From assembly GCA_937877515.1 (NCBI GenBank), contig CALFIX010000069.1:1-19868 (forward strand): a stretch of 19,868 bases of DNA, read 5' to 3'. This document shows positions 7,197 to 15,173 of this stretch, piece after piece (position 1 is the stretch's first letter; each line of letters starts with the position of its first letter). The notes under the pieces were generated by a model, which made no database searches, was not told the DNA's origin, and saw only the letters and a program-made list of their open reading frames with translations. Made by a program: the position numbers and the translations under genes. Source of the stretch: an uncultured Treponema sp. (GTDB taxonomy: Bacteria > Spirochaetota > Spirochaetia > Treponematales > Treponemataceae).

Positions 7197-8063
7197 ATGC
7201 AGATGTCAGAAGAATTAGACAAGCTTAAAAATTTACAGGATGTGCTTGCCGAAAAATATGCTATTGAATCAAAGGTTGAAGATAAGCCGAAAGACCTTAT
7301 TGGTCGCACAGAAAGTTTAGACCGCTTTAAGAAAGAATATATTGAGATAAATGCAGAAAACGAAGCTCAGAAAGCAAAGGTTAGTGAACTTCGCTCAGCT
7401 TTGGAAGAAGCTTCAAAAACTCACGAAAATAAAGAAAAAGAAATGGATTCCATTACAACACATCGTGAGTATGAAATTCTTGATAAAGAGATTAACAAAA
7501 TTAAAGAAGAAGAAGAGACTTTACGTAAAGATCTTCTTACAGAAGAAAAGCGTCTTGCAGAATTAGAAGATCGCCTCAGAAGTCAGGAATCTCTTATTGC
7601 AGATACAGAAAAAGACGTTAATGAAGCAAAAAGTTCTTTGGATAAGGAATTAGGCGGCTATAAAGCTCAGCTGACTTCTTTAGAGGCACAGGAAAAGGAA
7701 ATGTCAGAAGGCATTGACAGCGAAACAATCATAAAGTTCCAGCGCATTATTAAACGAAACAGCAAGGGTATTGTTGCTGTAAAGGGAACTGTTTGTGACG
7801 GATGCCACATGATTTTACCGGCTCAGTTTGCAAATGAAGTTAGAAAGGGAGAAAAAATTCTTTTCTGTCCATATTGCAGCCGCATTCTTTACTATGAAGA
7901 TACAGAAGAATCTGCATCTAACTTCTTTACAATGGATAACGTTGGAAGTCTTGCAGATTTTGACGATGAAGATCTCTTAGATGATGACGAAGACGAAATT
8001 CAGGATGAATTTGAAGATGAATCAGAAGAGAATGATTCTAAGTCAATGGACTACGAAGAGTAG
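7197..8063 (+). CDS. Coiled-coil protein with C4-type zinc ribbon (zf-RING_7/COG1579 type)
   Basis: A 288-residue cytoplasmic protein. Residues 1 to about 185 are Glu/Lys-rich with heptad-like spacing, expected to form a long coiled-coil hairpin. A four-cysteine zinc ribbon follows, with C200 and C203 (CDGC) and C224 and C227 (CPYC). The tail, about residues 245-288, is extremely acidic (runs of Asp and Glu). Proteins of this architecture are widespread in bacteria; relatives have been proposed to act on nucleic acids or RNA polymerase, but I cannot assign a reaction. The start at 7197 is supported by GAGG at 7184-7187, nine bases upstream; the next ATG at 7203 would be too far. It is preceded by its own promoter and lies 22 bases upstream of the RNase P RNA gene. 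Confidence 0.85.
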   Translation: MQMSEELDKLKNLQDVLAEKYAIESKVEDKPKDLIGRTESLDRFKKEYIEINAENEAQKAKVSELRSALEEASKTHENKEKEMDSITTHREYEILDKEINKIKEEEETLRKDLLTEEKRLAELEDRLRSQESLIADTEKDVNEAKSSLDKELGGYKAQLTSLEAQEKEMSEGIDSETIIKFQRIIKRNSKGIVAVKGTVCDGCHMILPAQFANEVRKGEKILFCPYCSRILYYEDTEESASNFFTMDNVGSLADFDDEDLLDDDEDEIQDEFEDESEENDSKSMDYEE

Positions 8064-8085
8064 TCTCTTATTAATTTGTAATTTT

Positions 8086-8493
8086 AAGGATACTTGGTCG
8101 CGCAGAGCATGCTGATGATAGTGTGTATTTGTGAGGGAAAGTCCGGGCTCCACCGGAAAAGATGCCGGGTAATAACCGGGCAGAAAAGGGTAGTTGTCTA
8201 AATTTGAGAAATCATAATCTGGCATAACCCCATTTTCTGACAGATAGTGCTACAGAAAATAACCGCCTGTATTCTACAGGTAAGGGTGAAAAGGTGGGGT
8301 AAGAGCCCACCGTGCTTTTGGTAACAAAAGTTGCATAAGTAAACCTCATCTGGAGCAAGAGCAGATAGCAGTTTGACTTCCGGATCTTAAACTGCGGGTA
8401 GCTCGCTGGAAGTATCGGGCAATCGATACTCTGGATAGATGGCCAAAGCTTTTATTTTATAAAAGTTACCAGAACCCGGCTTACTGTATCCTT
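8086..8493 (+). ncRNA. rnpB: RNase P RNA, bacterial class A
   Basis: The catalytic RNA that removes 5' leaders from precursor tRNAs. Helix P1 is AAGGATAC (8086-8093) with GTATCCTT (8486-8493), which sets the ends. Conserved blocks appear in order: GAGGGAAAGTCCGGGCTCC (about 8132-8150), ACAGAAAATAACCGCC (about 8252-8267), GGTAAGGGTGAAAAGGTG (about 8279-8296) with TAAGAGCCCACCG, TAGATGGCC (about 8436-8444) and AGAACCCGGCTTAC (8471-8484), the last pairing with TCCGGGCTC to form P4. After a P16-like stem (8368-8374 with 8389-8395) comes GGGTA (8396-8400), matching the loop that binds the tRNA CCA end. A possible -10 box, TGTAAT (8077-8082), has no good -35. A T-rich stretch follows P1. Confidence 0.95.
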
Positions 8494-8518
8494 TTGTTTT
8501 TGAATGGTGGGATTTTAA

Positions 8519-9478
8519 TTGAAGAGGGGAGTTCAAAACGAAAAAATTCGTCACCAGACGAATAAATTTATTCCACGCTTAATTCTCGTTTTATCAATTG
8601 CAATAATTGTTGCAGTTTGTACTGTCATAACCTATTCTGTAATCCATAAAAAAATGCATACTTCAAATTCTGTTTCTGCTCTTTACGATTATTGGAAAAA
8701 ACAGGATTATGAAAAAGTTTACGAAATTTCAACAAATATTTTAGATAAAAATCCTCTTAATAATTCAGCTAACACATTTAAAGGCTATAGTGCGTTTATG
8801 CTTGCAATTTCAGAAAGTGAAGATATGTCTTTAGCTCAAAATTATTTAGATGAATCTATAAATCATTTAAGAGTCTCTCTTTTGAATTCAAAAAAATCTT
8901 CAACTCCTCAAATTGAATATGCATTGGGTAGAACTTATTTTATAAAAAACAAAACGTCTTCATATCATTATTATGCAGATCTTGCTATAAAATATTTAGA
9001 AAAAGCGAAGCTCCATGGTTATAAAGCTAATGATATAAGCGAGTTCTTAGGTCTTAGTTATGCTTCTCTTGGAGAAACTGAAAAAAGTATTTCTTCATTC
9101 ACAGAAGCTCTTCTTTACAGGGAAAGTGATACCTTGCTTTTTGATATTGCCCGTCAATATTATATAAACTCTCAAGGTGGTGCTGCAAAACAGTATCTTT
9201 ACAGAGTTGTCTCAACAACAGAAGATGTAAATTTGCTTATTGACAGCCGTTATCTTTTGGGTATGATTGCAATAGACGAAGAAAACTTGGATGAGGCTAA
9301 AAAAGAATTTGAAGCAATTTTAGAAAAAAACGAAAATTCTGCTGACGCACACTATGGACTTGGTGTAATATATGAGCGGAAAGGAGAAAGTGCAAAAGCA
9401 AGAGCCATGTGGCGAAAAGCTTTAAGGCTTAATCCTGGTCATGCCGATGCGTTAAAAAAACTATCAGAACTAAAATAG
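8519..9478 (+). CDS. Membrane-anchored TPR-repeat protein
   Basis: A 319-residue protein with a basic N-terminus and one membrane segment at about residues 18-41 (LILVLSIAIIVAVCTVITYSV), followed by tetratricopeptide-like helical repeats to the C-terminus. The clearest repeats are near residues 190-225 and 240-316 (SRYLLGMIAIDEENLDEAKK and AHYGLGVIYERKGESAKARA). The topology predicts repeats outside the cytoplasm, acting as a protein-protein scaffold. The start is TTG, supported by GGTGGGA at 8506-8512, six bases before it; no ATG lies nearby. The gene begins 25 bases after rnpB with little room for its own promoter and ends 66 bases before mreB. The position suggests a link to the cell-elongation machinery, but this is inference. 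Confidence 0.8.
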   Translation: MKRGVQNEKIRHQTNKFIPRLILVLSIAIIVAVCTVITYSVIHKKMHTSNSVSALYDYWKKQDYEKVYEISTNILDKNPLNNSANTFKGYSAFMLAISESEDMSLAQNYLDESINHLRVSLLNSKKSSTPQIEYALGRTYFIKNKTSSYHYYADLAIKYLEKAKLHGYKANDISEFLGLSYASLGETEKSISSFTEALLYRESDTLLFDIARQYYINSQGGAAKQYLYRVVSTTEDVNLLIDSRYLLGMIAIDEENLDEAKKEFEAILEKNENSADAHYGLGVIYERKGESAKARAMWRKALRLNPGHADALKKLSELK

Positions 9479-9492
9479 TGCTAGCCTAAAAG

Positions 9493-9521
9493 TTAATAAA
9501 CTTTACAGGTTAAAATATAAA
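9493..9521 (+). promoter_or_regulatory. Candidate promoter of the mre operon
   Basis: TTAATA (9493-9498, four of six matches to TTGACA) and TATAAA (9516-9521, five of six matches to TATAAT) are 17 bases apart in the 66-base gap before mreB. The region is AT-rich, so chance matches are likely; this is a weak call. Confidence 0.35.
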
Positions 9522-9544
9522 AATTGATTGGGAGGATTTATAAA

Positions 9545-10582
9545 ATGAGTTTTTGGGATAATTTTACTACGGACATAGGCATTGACCTTGGAACCTGTAA
9601 CACCCTTATTTATGTTAGAGGACAAGGTATTGTTATAGATGAACCTTCTGTTGTTGCTGTAGAAAAAGGAACAGGTAAAGTTGTTGCTGTTGGAGCAGAA
9701 GCAAAACGTATGCTTGGTAAAGTTCCTGCAGGAATTGTCGCAATCAGACCTCTTTCTGACGGTGTTATTTCTGACAGTGATTCTACAGAAAAAATGATTA
9801 AGTATTTTATTTCTAAAATAATTCCTAAGCATCAGCTTTTTAAGAGTACAAGAATGAAGATTGGTATTCCTTCTTGTATTACTCAGGTTGAACGTGATGC
9901 TGTTATGGCAGCAGCTCTTAAGGCTGGTGCCAAAGAAGTTGAGGTTATTGAAGAAAGTCTTGCAGCCGCTATAGGTGCGCAAATTCCAATTTATGAGCCA
10001 GCCGGTCACATGGTTTGTGACATTGGTGGTGGAACAACAGAAGTTTCCGTAATTTCATTAGGCGGAATGGTTGTTACAAGTTCTATTCGCACTGGTGGCA
10101 ATGCTTTTGATGAAGCTATTATTAAACACATCCGCAGTGTACACAGCTTAATAATCGGTCAGCAGACAGCAGAAAAGCTTAAAATAGAGATTGGTAATGC
10201 TATGGCAGATAAAACCATAGAAAAGATGGACATTAAAGGAACTGATGCAATTACAGGTCTTCCTCGCCGTCTTGAAGTTGATTCTGTAGAAGTAAGAGAA
10301 GCCTTAAAAGAACCAACTACAAAAATCGTAGAAGAAATTAAACGTACTTTGGGCAGAACGCCTCCAGAACTTGCAGCGGACATTGTAGAACGCGGTATTG
10401 TTATGACAGGAGGAGGTTCCTCACTTAAGGGCTTACAAAAGCTCATTTCTAAAGAAACTGGTGTTCCTGTTATTTTAGTAGAAAAGCCTCTTGAATGCGT
10501 AGCTGTAGGTGCTGGACAGGCATTTGAGCTCTTTAAGAATATGTCTTCCAATAGACAGATTTATGATAATTTAAACGGCTAA
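9545..10582 (+). CDS. mreB: Rod-shape determining actin homologue MreB
   Basis: A 345-residue bacterial actin that forms membrane-bound filaments and directs lateral cell-wall synthesis. The actin-fold nucleotide motifs are all present: phosphate 1 IDLGTCNT (D14 to T20), phosphate 2 CDIGGGTTEVSV (from D159) and the adenosine motif TGGGSSLKGL near the C-terminus. The N-terminal segment MSFWDNF is amphipathic, as expected for membrane binding. I chose the ATG at 9545 because GGGAGGA (9530-9536) lies eight bases upstream; an in-frame TTG at 9524 lies on the wrong side of that site. In spirochaetes the protein acts alongside periplasmic flagella in setting cell shape. mreC follows after 6 bases. 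Confidence 0.97.
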   Translation: MSFWDNFTTDIGIDLGTCNTLIYVRGQGIVIDEPSVVAVEKGTGKVVAVGAEAKRMLGKVPAGIVAIRPLSDGVISDSDSTEKMIKYFISKIIPKHQLFKSTRMKIGIPSCITQVERDAVMAAALKAGAKEVEVIEESLAAAIGAQIPIYEPAGHMVCDIGGGTTEVSVISLGGMVVTSSIRTGGNAFDEAIIKHIRSVHSLIIGQQTAEKLKIEIGNAMADKTIEKMDIKGTDAITGLPRRLEVDSVEVREALKEPTTKIVEEIKRTLGRTPPELAADIVERGIVMTGGGSSLKGLQKLISKETGVPVILVEKPLECVAVGAGQAFELFKNMSSNRQIYDNLNG

Positions 10583-10588
10583 TCATTC

Positions 10589-11455
10589 ATGAAAAGAAAG
10601 ATAGGCTTTAAGTTACCAGAAATTGTTCTAGCAGTTCTAGTAATTTTTAGTGGAGTTTCTCTAGGATTTTCTTCTGGTGCATTTATTATAAATTTTCAAA
10701 GGGTAGGCTTTGCAGTCCTTTCTTCCGCTCAAAAAGGTGTTCATGCTGTTGTAAATGGTGTTACAGGGGCAGTAACTGCAGTTCATGATTTTTATGTTTT
10801 AAAAAAAGAATATAATGCCTTAACAGAAAGACTTGCAGACTACGAATACTTACAGAGAAGCAATGCAGAAATTCGTAAGGAAAATGAAAGGCTAAAAGAA
10901 CAGCTTGGTTTTTCGCTAAATCTGGAATATAAAAATATTCCTGCTCAAATTATTGGACGAGACCCTAATAATATGTATTCCGGCATTACCATAAACAAAG
11001 GTGCCAGAAGCGGTATAAAAAAAGGTATGCCTGTTATTGCCATTCAAAACGGAAACATCGGTGTAGTAGGAAAAATAGTTTCTGTGGGAATAGGAACAAG
11101 TTTAATTATGCCGCTTTATGATTTACAGTGTAACATTTCTTCACGTCTTCAAAATACTAGAGATATAGGAATTATTTCTGGTAATGGGGAGTCAAATCAC
11201 TTATCTTTAAAATATATTAGAAAACGACTTGCTCCAGAATTAAGTAAAGGAGATGTAGTTGTAACAAGTGGCGAAAATGATAACTACATGAGAGACATAC
11301 CGATTGGTAGAATTATAAATGTAAATGTTCTTGATTATGACTCTTCACTTGATATTGATATTGAGCCGATTATAGATTTTTCCAGACTAGAAACAGTTCT
11401 TGTTGTTAATCAACATGAAATAAATACGTTCATTGAAGAGGGGAATAAAGAATGA
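10589..11455 (+). CDS. mreC: Rod-shape determining protein MreC
   Basis: A 288-residue bitopic membrane protein that links MreB and MreD to PBP2 and RodA. One membrane segment lies at about residues 12-36, followed by a coiled coil at about 60-100 (YNALTERLADYEYLQRSNAE) that mediates dimerisation. The periplasmic beta domains occupy about 110-280, with the family blocks IIGRDPNNMYSGITINKG and GLxxGMPVI-like GARSGIKKGMPVI. The ribosome-binding site before the ATG is poor, so translation is probably coupled to mreB. The stop overlaps the mreD start (ATGA at 11452-11455). Confidence 0.95.
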   Translation: MKRKIGFKLPEIVLAVLVIFSGVSLGFSSGAFIINFQRVGFAVLSSAQKGVHAVVNGVTGAVTAVHDFYVLKKEYNALTERLADYEYLQRSNAEIRKENERLKEQLGFSLNLEYKNIPAQIIGRDPNNMYSGITINKGARSGIKKGMPVIAIQNGNIGVVGKIVSVGIGTSLIMPLYDLQCNISSRLQNTRDIGIISGNGESNHLSLKYIRKRLAPELSKGDVVVTSGENDNYMRDIPIGRIINVNVLDYDSSLDIDIEPIIDFSRLETVLVVNQHEINTFIEEGNKE

Positions 11456-11961
11456 TAAAATCTTTTTTTGCCTGTTCATTAGTTTTGCTGTGTTCGTCTC
11501 TTACAGAAGCCGCAATATTATCTAACATACAGCTTTTACCGGCTATTCCAGATATTTCCTTAATATGTGTTTTGTATTTTTCTCTTCAAAACGGTAAGCT
11601 TTTAGGAGAAACCACGGGGTTTATTTCTGGACTTTGCTTAGATTTCTTAACAGCAGGTCCATTTGGGTTAAATTGCCTTTTACGGACTCTTTTAGGTTTT
11701 TTAGGTGGTATTTTTAATAAGATTCTAAACACAGAAGGATTTTTTATTCCTTGTCTTTTAGGCTTCTGTGCAACAATAATAAAAGCATTACTCTTATGGG
11801 GAATTTCTTTTATTTTCCCTGCGTCAATGGTTTCATATACTCCAATTTCCTGGTTCTTTCTTTTTGAACTTGGAATAAACACACTTTTAACTCCGCTAAT
11901 ATTTAAATTTCTTTCGCTATTTAAGAATGCACTTGTCGTGCGTCCTGAGGCGGTAATCTAA
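11452..11961 (+). CDS. mreD: Rod-shape determining protein MreD
   Basis: A 169-residue, almost entirely hydrophobic protein with about five predicted membrane segments and the family feature PDISLICVLYFSLQNGKLLGETTG near the first loops. It sits in the elongasome complex with MreC. Sequence conservation in MreD is low, so the call rests on size, hydrophobicity and its position between mreC and the PBP2 gene. Upstream GAGGGGAATAAAG within mreC serves as ribosome-binding site. The start overlaps mreC by four bases, and the stop is two bases from mrdA. Confidence 0.9.
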   Translation: MIKSFFACSLVLLCSSLTEAAILSNIQLLPAIPDISLICVLYFSLQNGKLLGETTGFISGLCLDFLTAGPFGLNCLLRTLLGFLGGIFNKILNTEGFFIPCLLGFCATIIKALLLWGISFIFPASMVSYTPISWFFLFELGINTLLTPLIFKFLSLFKNALVVRPEAVI

Positions 11962-11963
11962 GA

Positions 11964-13847
11964 ATGGATGAACATTATTCAAAAAGAGGAGATGATGCAT
12001 CTTCAAAAAACTCTAAGCTCTTAATTCTGACAATAGTAATATGCTTAACGATTATTCTTTACCTGTTAAGGCTGTTTTCTATGCAAATTATTCATGGAAA
12101 ACAATACCGCTCTCAATCCCATAGGATTTCGCAGACTGTTAACACCATTCCTGCACAGCGTGGAGAAATTTACGATTGCAATGCGAACCAGCCCCTTGTT
12201 ACAAATCAAGATTCCTTTGCTGTAGATTTAATTCCAGGTCAAATTCCTAAAGGTTATTACGATACTGTGGCAACAAGACTTGCTGAATATTTAGGTATTT
12301 CAAAAGCTACTGTTGATTCTAAAGTTCCAAAATCAAGATTAAACTCTTTTACAGCAATAGAAATAAAAACAAATGTTTCTTTTGACGTAATCAGTAACAT
12401 TGCAGAAAACATAACGGATCTTCCCGGTGTTACATGGCGAAATAAACCTATAAGAAATTATCTTGAAACAGGTTCAATAAGCCACATATTAGGCTACGTT
12501 GGAGACATTACACGCGAAGAATTAAACGTTATGTATAACAAAGGTTATACAAGTCAATCTGTAGTCGGAAAAACAGGAATTGAAAAACAGTATGACGGTC
12601 TTTTGCAAGGAGTCCCAGGACAGCAGAGTAATACTGTAGACGTTAAAGGTCGCATTATAAGCGATGTGCCTATAGTAACACCGCCTCAAAGCGGTAAGAA
12701 TCTTGTTTTAACTATAGATATGAGGGTTCAAAAACTCGTAGAAGAAGCTTTAGGAAAGAGAGTTGGAGCTTCTGTTGTACTTCGTCCAGCAACAGGAGAA
12801 ATTATTGCAATGGTTTCCTATCCATACTTTGACGCAAATATTTTCTCTACAGATGATGCTTCAAAAGAATACACTCGACTTGCTTCTGATAAGAATAAAC
12901 CGCTTTTAAATAGAGCAATAAATGCAGTTTATCCTCCGGCTTCAACTTTTAAAACCATAATGAGTACAGCCATGCTTGCAGAAAATGCTTTTCCTGCAGA
13001 AAAGAAAATAGAATGTCCAGGACGTATTTTTTATGGAGACAGAGTTTTTAGATGTCACGTTGGTGTTCCTGGTCACGGTTGGCTTGATATGAAAAATGCT
13101 CTAGCTCAATCCTGTGACGTTTACTTTTGGATTTTAGGACGAGATTATTTAAAAGTTGATGCTATTTCTAGTTATGCAAAAGAGTTTGGGTTTGGTCAAA
13201 GTCTAAAAATAGATTTACCTGCTCAATCAGAAGGCTTTGTTCCAACTTCTCAATGGAAAGAAAGACGATTCCACGAAAAATGGCTTGATGGTGATACAAT
13301 GAACATGTCTATCGGTCAGGGATATACTTTGGTAACGCCTTTACACGTTGCAAATATGCTGGCAATGGTTTGTAATGAGGGTAAAATTTACACGCCTCAT
13401 GTTTTAAAAGAAGTACGTGATGGAGCTACAGGAGAAGTTATTTCTACTACAGAAACTACAGTTTTACATGAATCAACTGTTCCTAAAGAAGTCTGGAAAA
13501 AAGTTCAGGAAGCTCTAAGATATACAATTACGGATGGAACTGCGCAGTATCCGATGCATAATAAAACTGTTCAGATTGCAGGAAAAACAGGAACTGCAGA
13601 AGTTAATGGTGTTGAAAAAAATCACTGGCATTCATGGATGGCGGCATACGCACCTTACAACGCTCCTGTAGAAGACCAGATTGCAGTTGTAACTTTAGTT
13701 GAAGCTGTTAATGATTGGGAATGGTGGGCACCTTACGCAACAAATATCATCATTCAGGGATATTTTAACAATCAGACATACGAAGAATCCGTTAATGCAT
13801 TAGGTTTCCGTTATTTAATGAATCAAAATCAAGGACGCCGCGAATGA
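11964..13847 (+). CDS. mrdA: Penicillin-binding protein 2 (elongasome transpeptidase)
   Basis: A 627-residue class B penicillin-binding protein that crosslinks peptidoglycan during elongation. A short cytoplasmic N-terminus and one membrane anchor (about residues 20-40) precede the dimerisation/pedestal domain (about 55-220). The transpeptidase domain carries the three active-site motifs: S327-T-F-K330 (nucleophile serine in PPASTFK), S383-C-D385 as the SxN-type motif typical of PBP2, and K541-T-G-T. Beta-lactams of the mecillinam type target this class. The gene lies two bases after mreD and overlaps rodA by four bases (ATGA), matching the known working pair of PBP2 and RodA. Confidence 0.96.
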   Translation: MDEHYSKRGDDASSKNSKLLILTIVICLTIILYLLRLFSMQIIHGKQYRSQSHRISQTVNTIPAQRGEIYDCNANQPLVTNQDSFAVDLIPGQIPKGYYDTVATRLAEYLGISKATVDSKVPKSRLNSFTAIEIKTNVSFDVISNIAENITDLPGVTWRNKPIRNYLETGSISHILGYVGDITREELNVMYNKGYTSQSVVGKTGIEKQYDGLLQGVPGQQSNTVDVKGRIISDVPIVTPPQSGKNLVLTIDMRVQKLVEEALGKRVGASVVLRPATGEIIAMVSYPYFDANIFSTDDASKEYTRLASDKNKPLLNRAINAVYPPASTFKTIMSTAMLAENAFPAEKKIECPGRIFYGDRVFRCHVGVPGHGWLDMKNALAQSCDVYFWILGRDYLKVDAISSYAKEFGFGQSLKIDLPAQSEGFVPTSQWKERRFHEKWLDGDTMNMSIGQGYTLVTPLHVANMLAMVCNEGKIYTPHVLKEVRDGATGEVISTTETTVLHESTVPKEVWKKVQEALRYTITDGTAQYPMHNKTVQIAGKTGTAEVNGVEKNHWHSWMAAYAPYNAPVEDQIAVVTLVEAVNDWEWWAPYATNIIIQGYFNNQTYEESVNALGFRYLMNQNQGRRE

Positions 13848-15166
13848 AAATTAAATTTTTTAACATGATTGATTACGTGCTGCTTTTGTGTATACTTGTT
13901 CTTACAACGCTGGGAATTGCATTTATATATTCTTCTGCAATTGATTCTACAGGAACATTACGTACTACAGAATTTATAAAACAGATAATTTGGGCTTCTG
14001 CAGGTCTTGTACTAATGATTCTTATGGCATTATATGATTACAGACGTCTTTACCGTTATGCAAAATATTTTATTGTCGGCATTGTAGTTGTTTTAATTTA
14101 TACACGCCTCTTTGGAGCTAAAGTAAACGGTGCAAGAAGCTGGATAGGAGTCGGAAGCCTCGGCATCCAGCCATCAGAAGTCTCCAAAGTATTCTTTATA
14201 GTATTTTTTGCCTGGTTTTTAGACTATTCAAAAAATATGCAGGAAAGAAAACGTTTTATATTCAGTTTGCTTTTGCTTTTAATTCCGATGGGGTTAATTC
14301 TTTTGCAGCCGGACTTGGGAACGGCAAGTGTTTTTGTTCCAATATTTCTCTTTATGTGCTTTATGGCTGGTGTTCCTGTTAAGTATCTTGCTTTAGTTTT
14401 AAGTGCAGGTCTTTTAACAATAATCATTACTGTTATACCAGTATGGCAGTCAGAAATTCTTCATAAGACAATTCCTTTTTTATCAGTTTTAACAAGCACA
14501 AAATTACGTTTCCTGCTTATTGCTGTTACATTAATTATTACAATAATCGGTGCCATTGGCAATCTGGTGTTTAAGCAAAAATATTTTTATTGGATTACCT
14601 ATGTGTTTGGAGTTATTACTTTTGCACTTGTAGCATCTTTGGGAGCAGAAAAAGTTTTAAAACCCTACCAGATTCAGCGTCTTATAGTTTTTATAGATCC
14701 ATCTAGTGACCCAAGAGGTTCTGGATGGAATATTATTCAATCAGAAATTGCAATTGGTTCTGGAAATCTTAGTGGCAGAGGTTTTATGAAAGGAACCCAA
14801 AGCCATTATCGTTTTTTACCGCAGCAAAGTACAGATTTTATTTTTAGCATTTATTCAGAAGAAACAGGTTTTTTGGGTGGAGTTTTTTTATTTGCCATAT
14901 TTTTAATAATATTTTTACGAATCATTTATATAATAAGGCAAACCACAAATAACTTTGGAAGTTATATTGCTTCTGGAATTTTAGGCATGTTCTTTTTTCA
15001 CTTTATGGTAAACGTTGGAATGGTTATGGGGGTTATGCCGATTACAGGTATTCCGCTGCCATTTTTATCTTATGGTGGTTCAGCCCTTTTAACGAATATG
15101 CTTGCAGTTGGTTTATTAATGAGTATAAATGCCAGACGCTTAGATTTTAGTGCAATGGCAATGTAA
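13844..15166 (+). CDS. rodA: Rod-shape determining peptidoglycan glycosyltransferase RodA (SEDS family)
   Basis: A 440-residue polytopic membrane protein with about ten membrane segments that polymerises lipid II into glycan strands, working with PBP2. SEDS signatures are clear: NGARSWIGVGSLGIQPSEVSK, FIDPSSDPRGSGWNIIQSEIAIGSG, FLPQQSTDFIF (with D331 as the conserved acidic residue) and PFLSYGGSALL near the end. At 440 residues it is somewhat longer than many RodA proteins (about 370-420), because of extra hydrophobic sequence in the middle (about residues 205-265). The start overlaps the PBP2 stop by four bases. Confidence 0.95.
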   Translation: MKIKFFNMIDYVLLLCILVLTTLGIAFIYSSAIDSTGTLRTTEFIKQIIWASAGLVLMILMALYDYRRLYRYAKYFIVGIVVVLIYTRLFGAKVNGARSWIGVGSLGIQPSEVSKVFFIVFFAWFLDYSKNMQERKRFIFSLLLLLIPMGLILLQPDLGTASVFVPIFLFMCFMAGVPVKYLALVLSAGLLTIIITVIPVWQSEILHKTIPFLSVLTSTKLRFLLIAVTLIITIIGAIGNLVFKQKYFYWITYVFGVITFALVASLGAEKVLKPYQIQRLIVFIDPSSDPRGSGWNIIQSEIAIGSGNLSGRGFMKGTQSHYRFLPQQSTDFIFSIYSEETGFLGGVFLFAIFLIIFLRIIYIIRQTTNNFGSYIASGILGMFFFHFMVNVGMVMGVMPITGIPLPFLSYGGSALLTNMLAVGLLMSINARRLDFSAMAM

Positions 15167-15173
15167 AAGTTAT

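Noticed and set aside
7351..7566. Plus-strand lysine-rich frame inside the zinc-ribbon gene
   Set aside because: It is an alternative frame of the coiled-coil coding region with no separate start signal.
8043..8225. Minus-strand 60-codon open frame over the start of the RNase P RNA
   Set aside because: It overlaps conserved structural RNA sequence and has no protein character of its own.
8368..8400. RNase P RNA seeming to lack the GGU motif that binds the tRNA CCA end, which would match the absence of encoded CCA in the two tRNA genes
   Set aside because: The P16-like stem is followed at once by GGGTA (8396-8400), in the position of the motif, so it is present.
9503..10009. Minus-strand 168-codon open frame within mreB
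   Set aside because: It is antisense to an intact, well-conserved mreB and has Cys/Asn-rich sequence with no recognisable domain.
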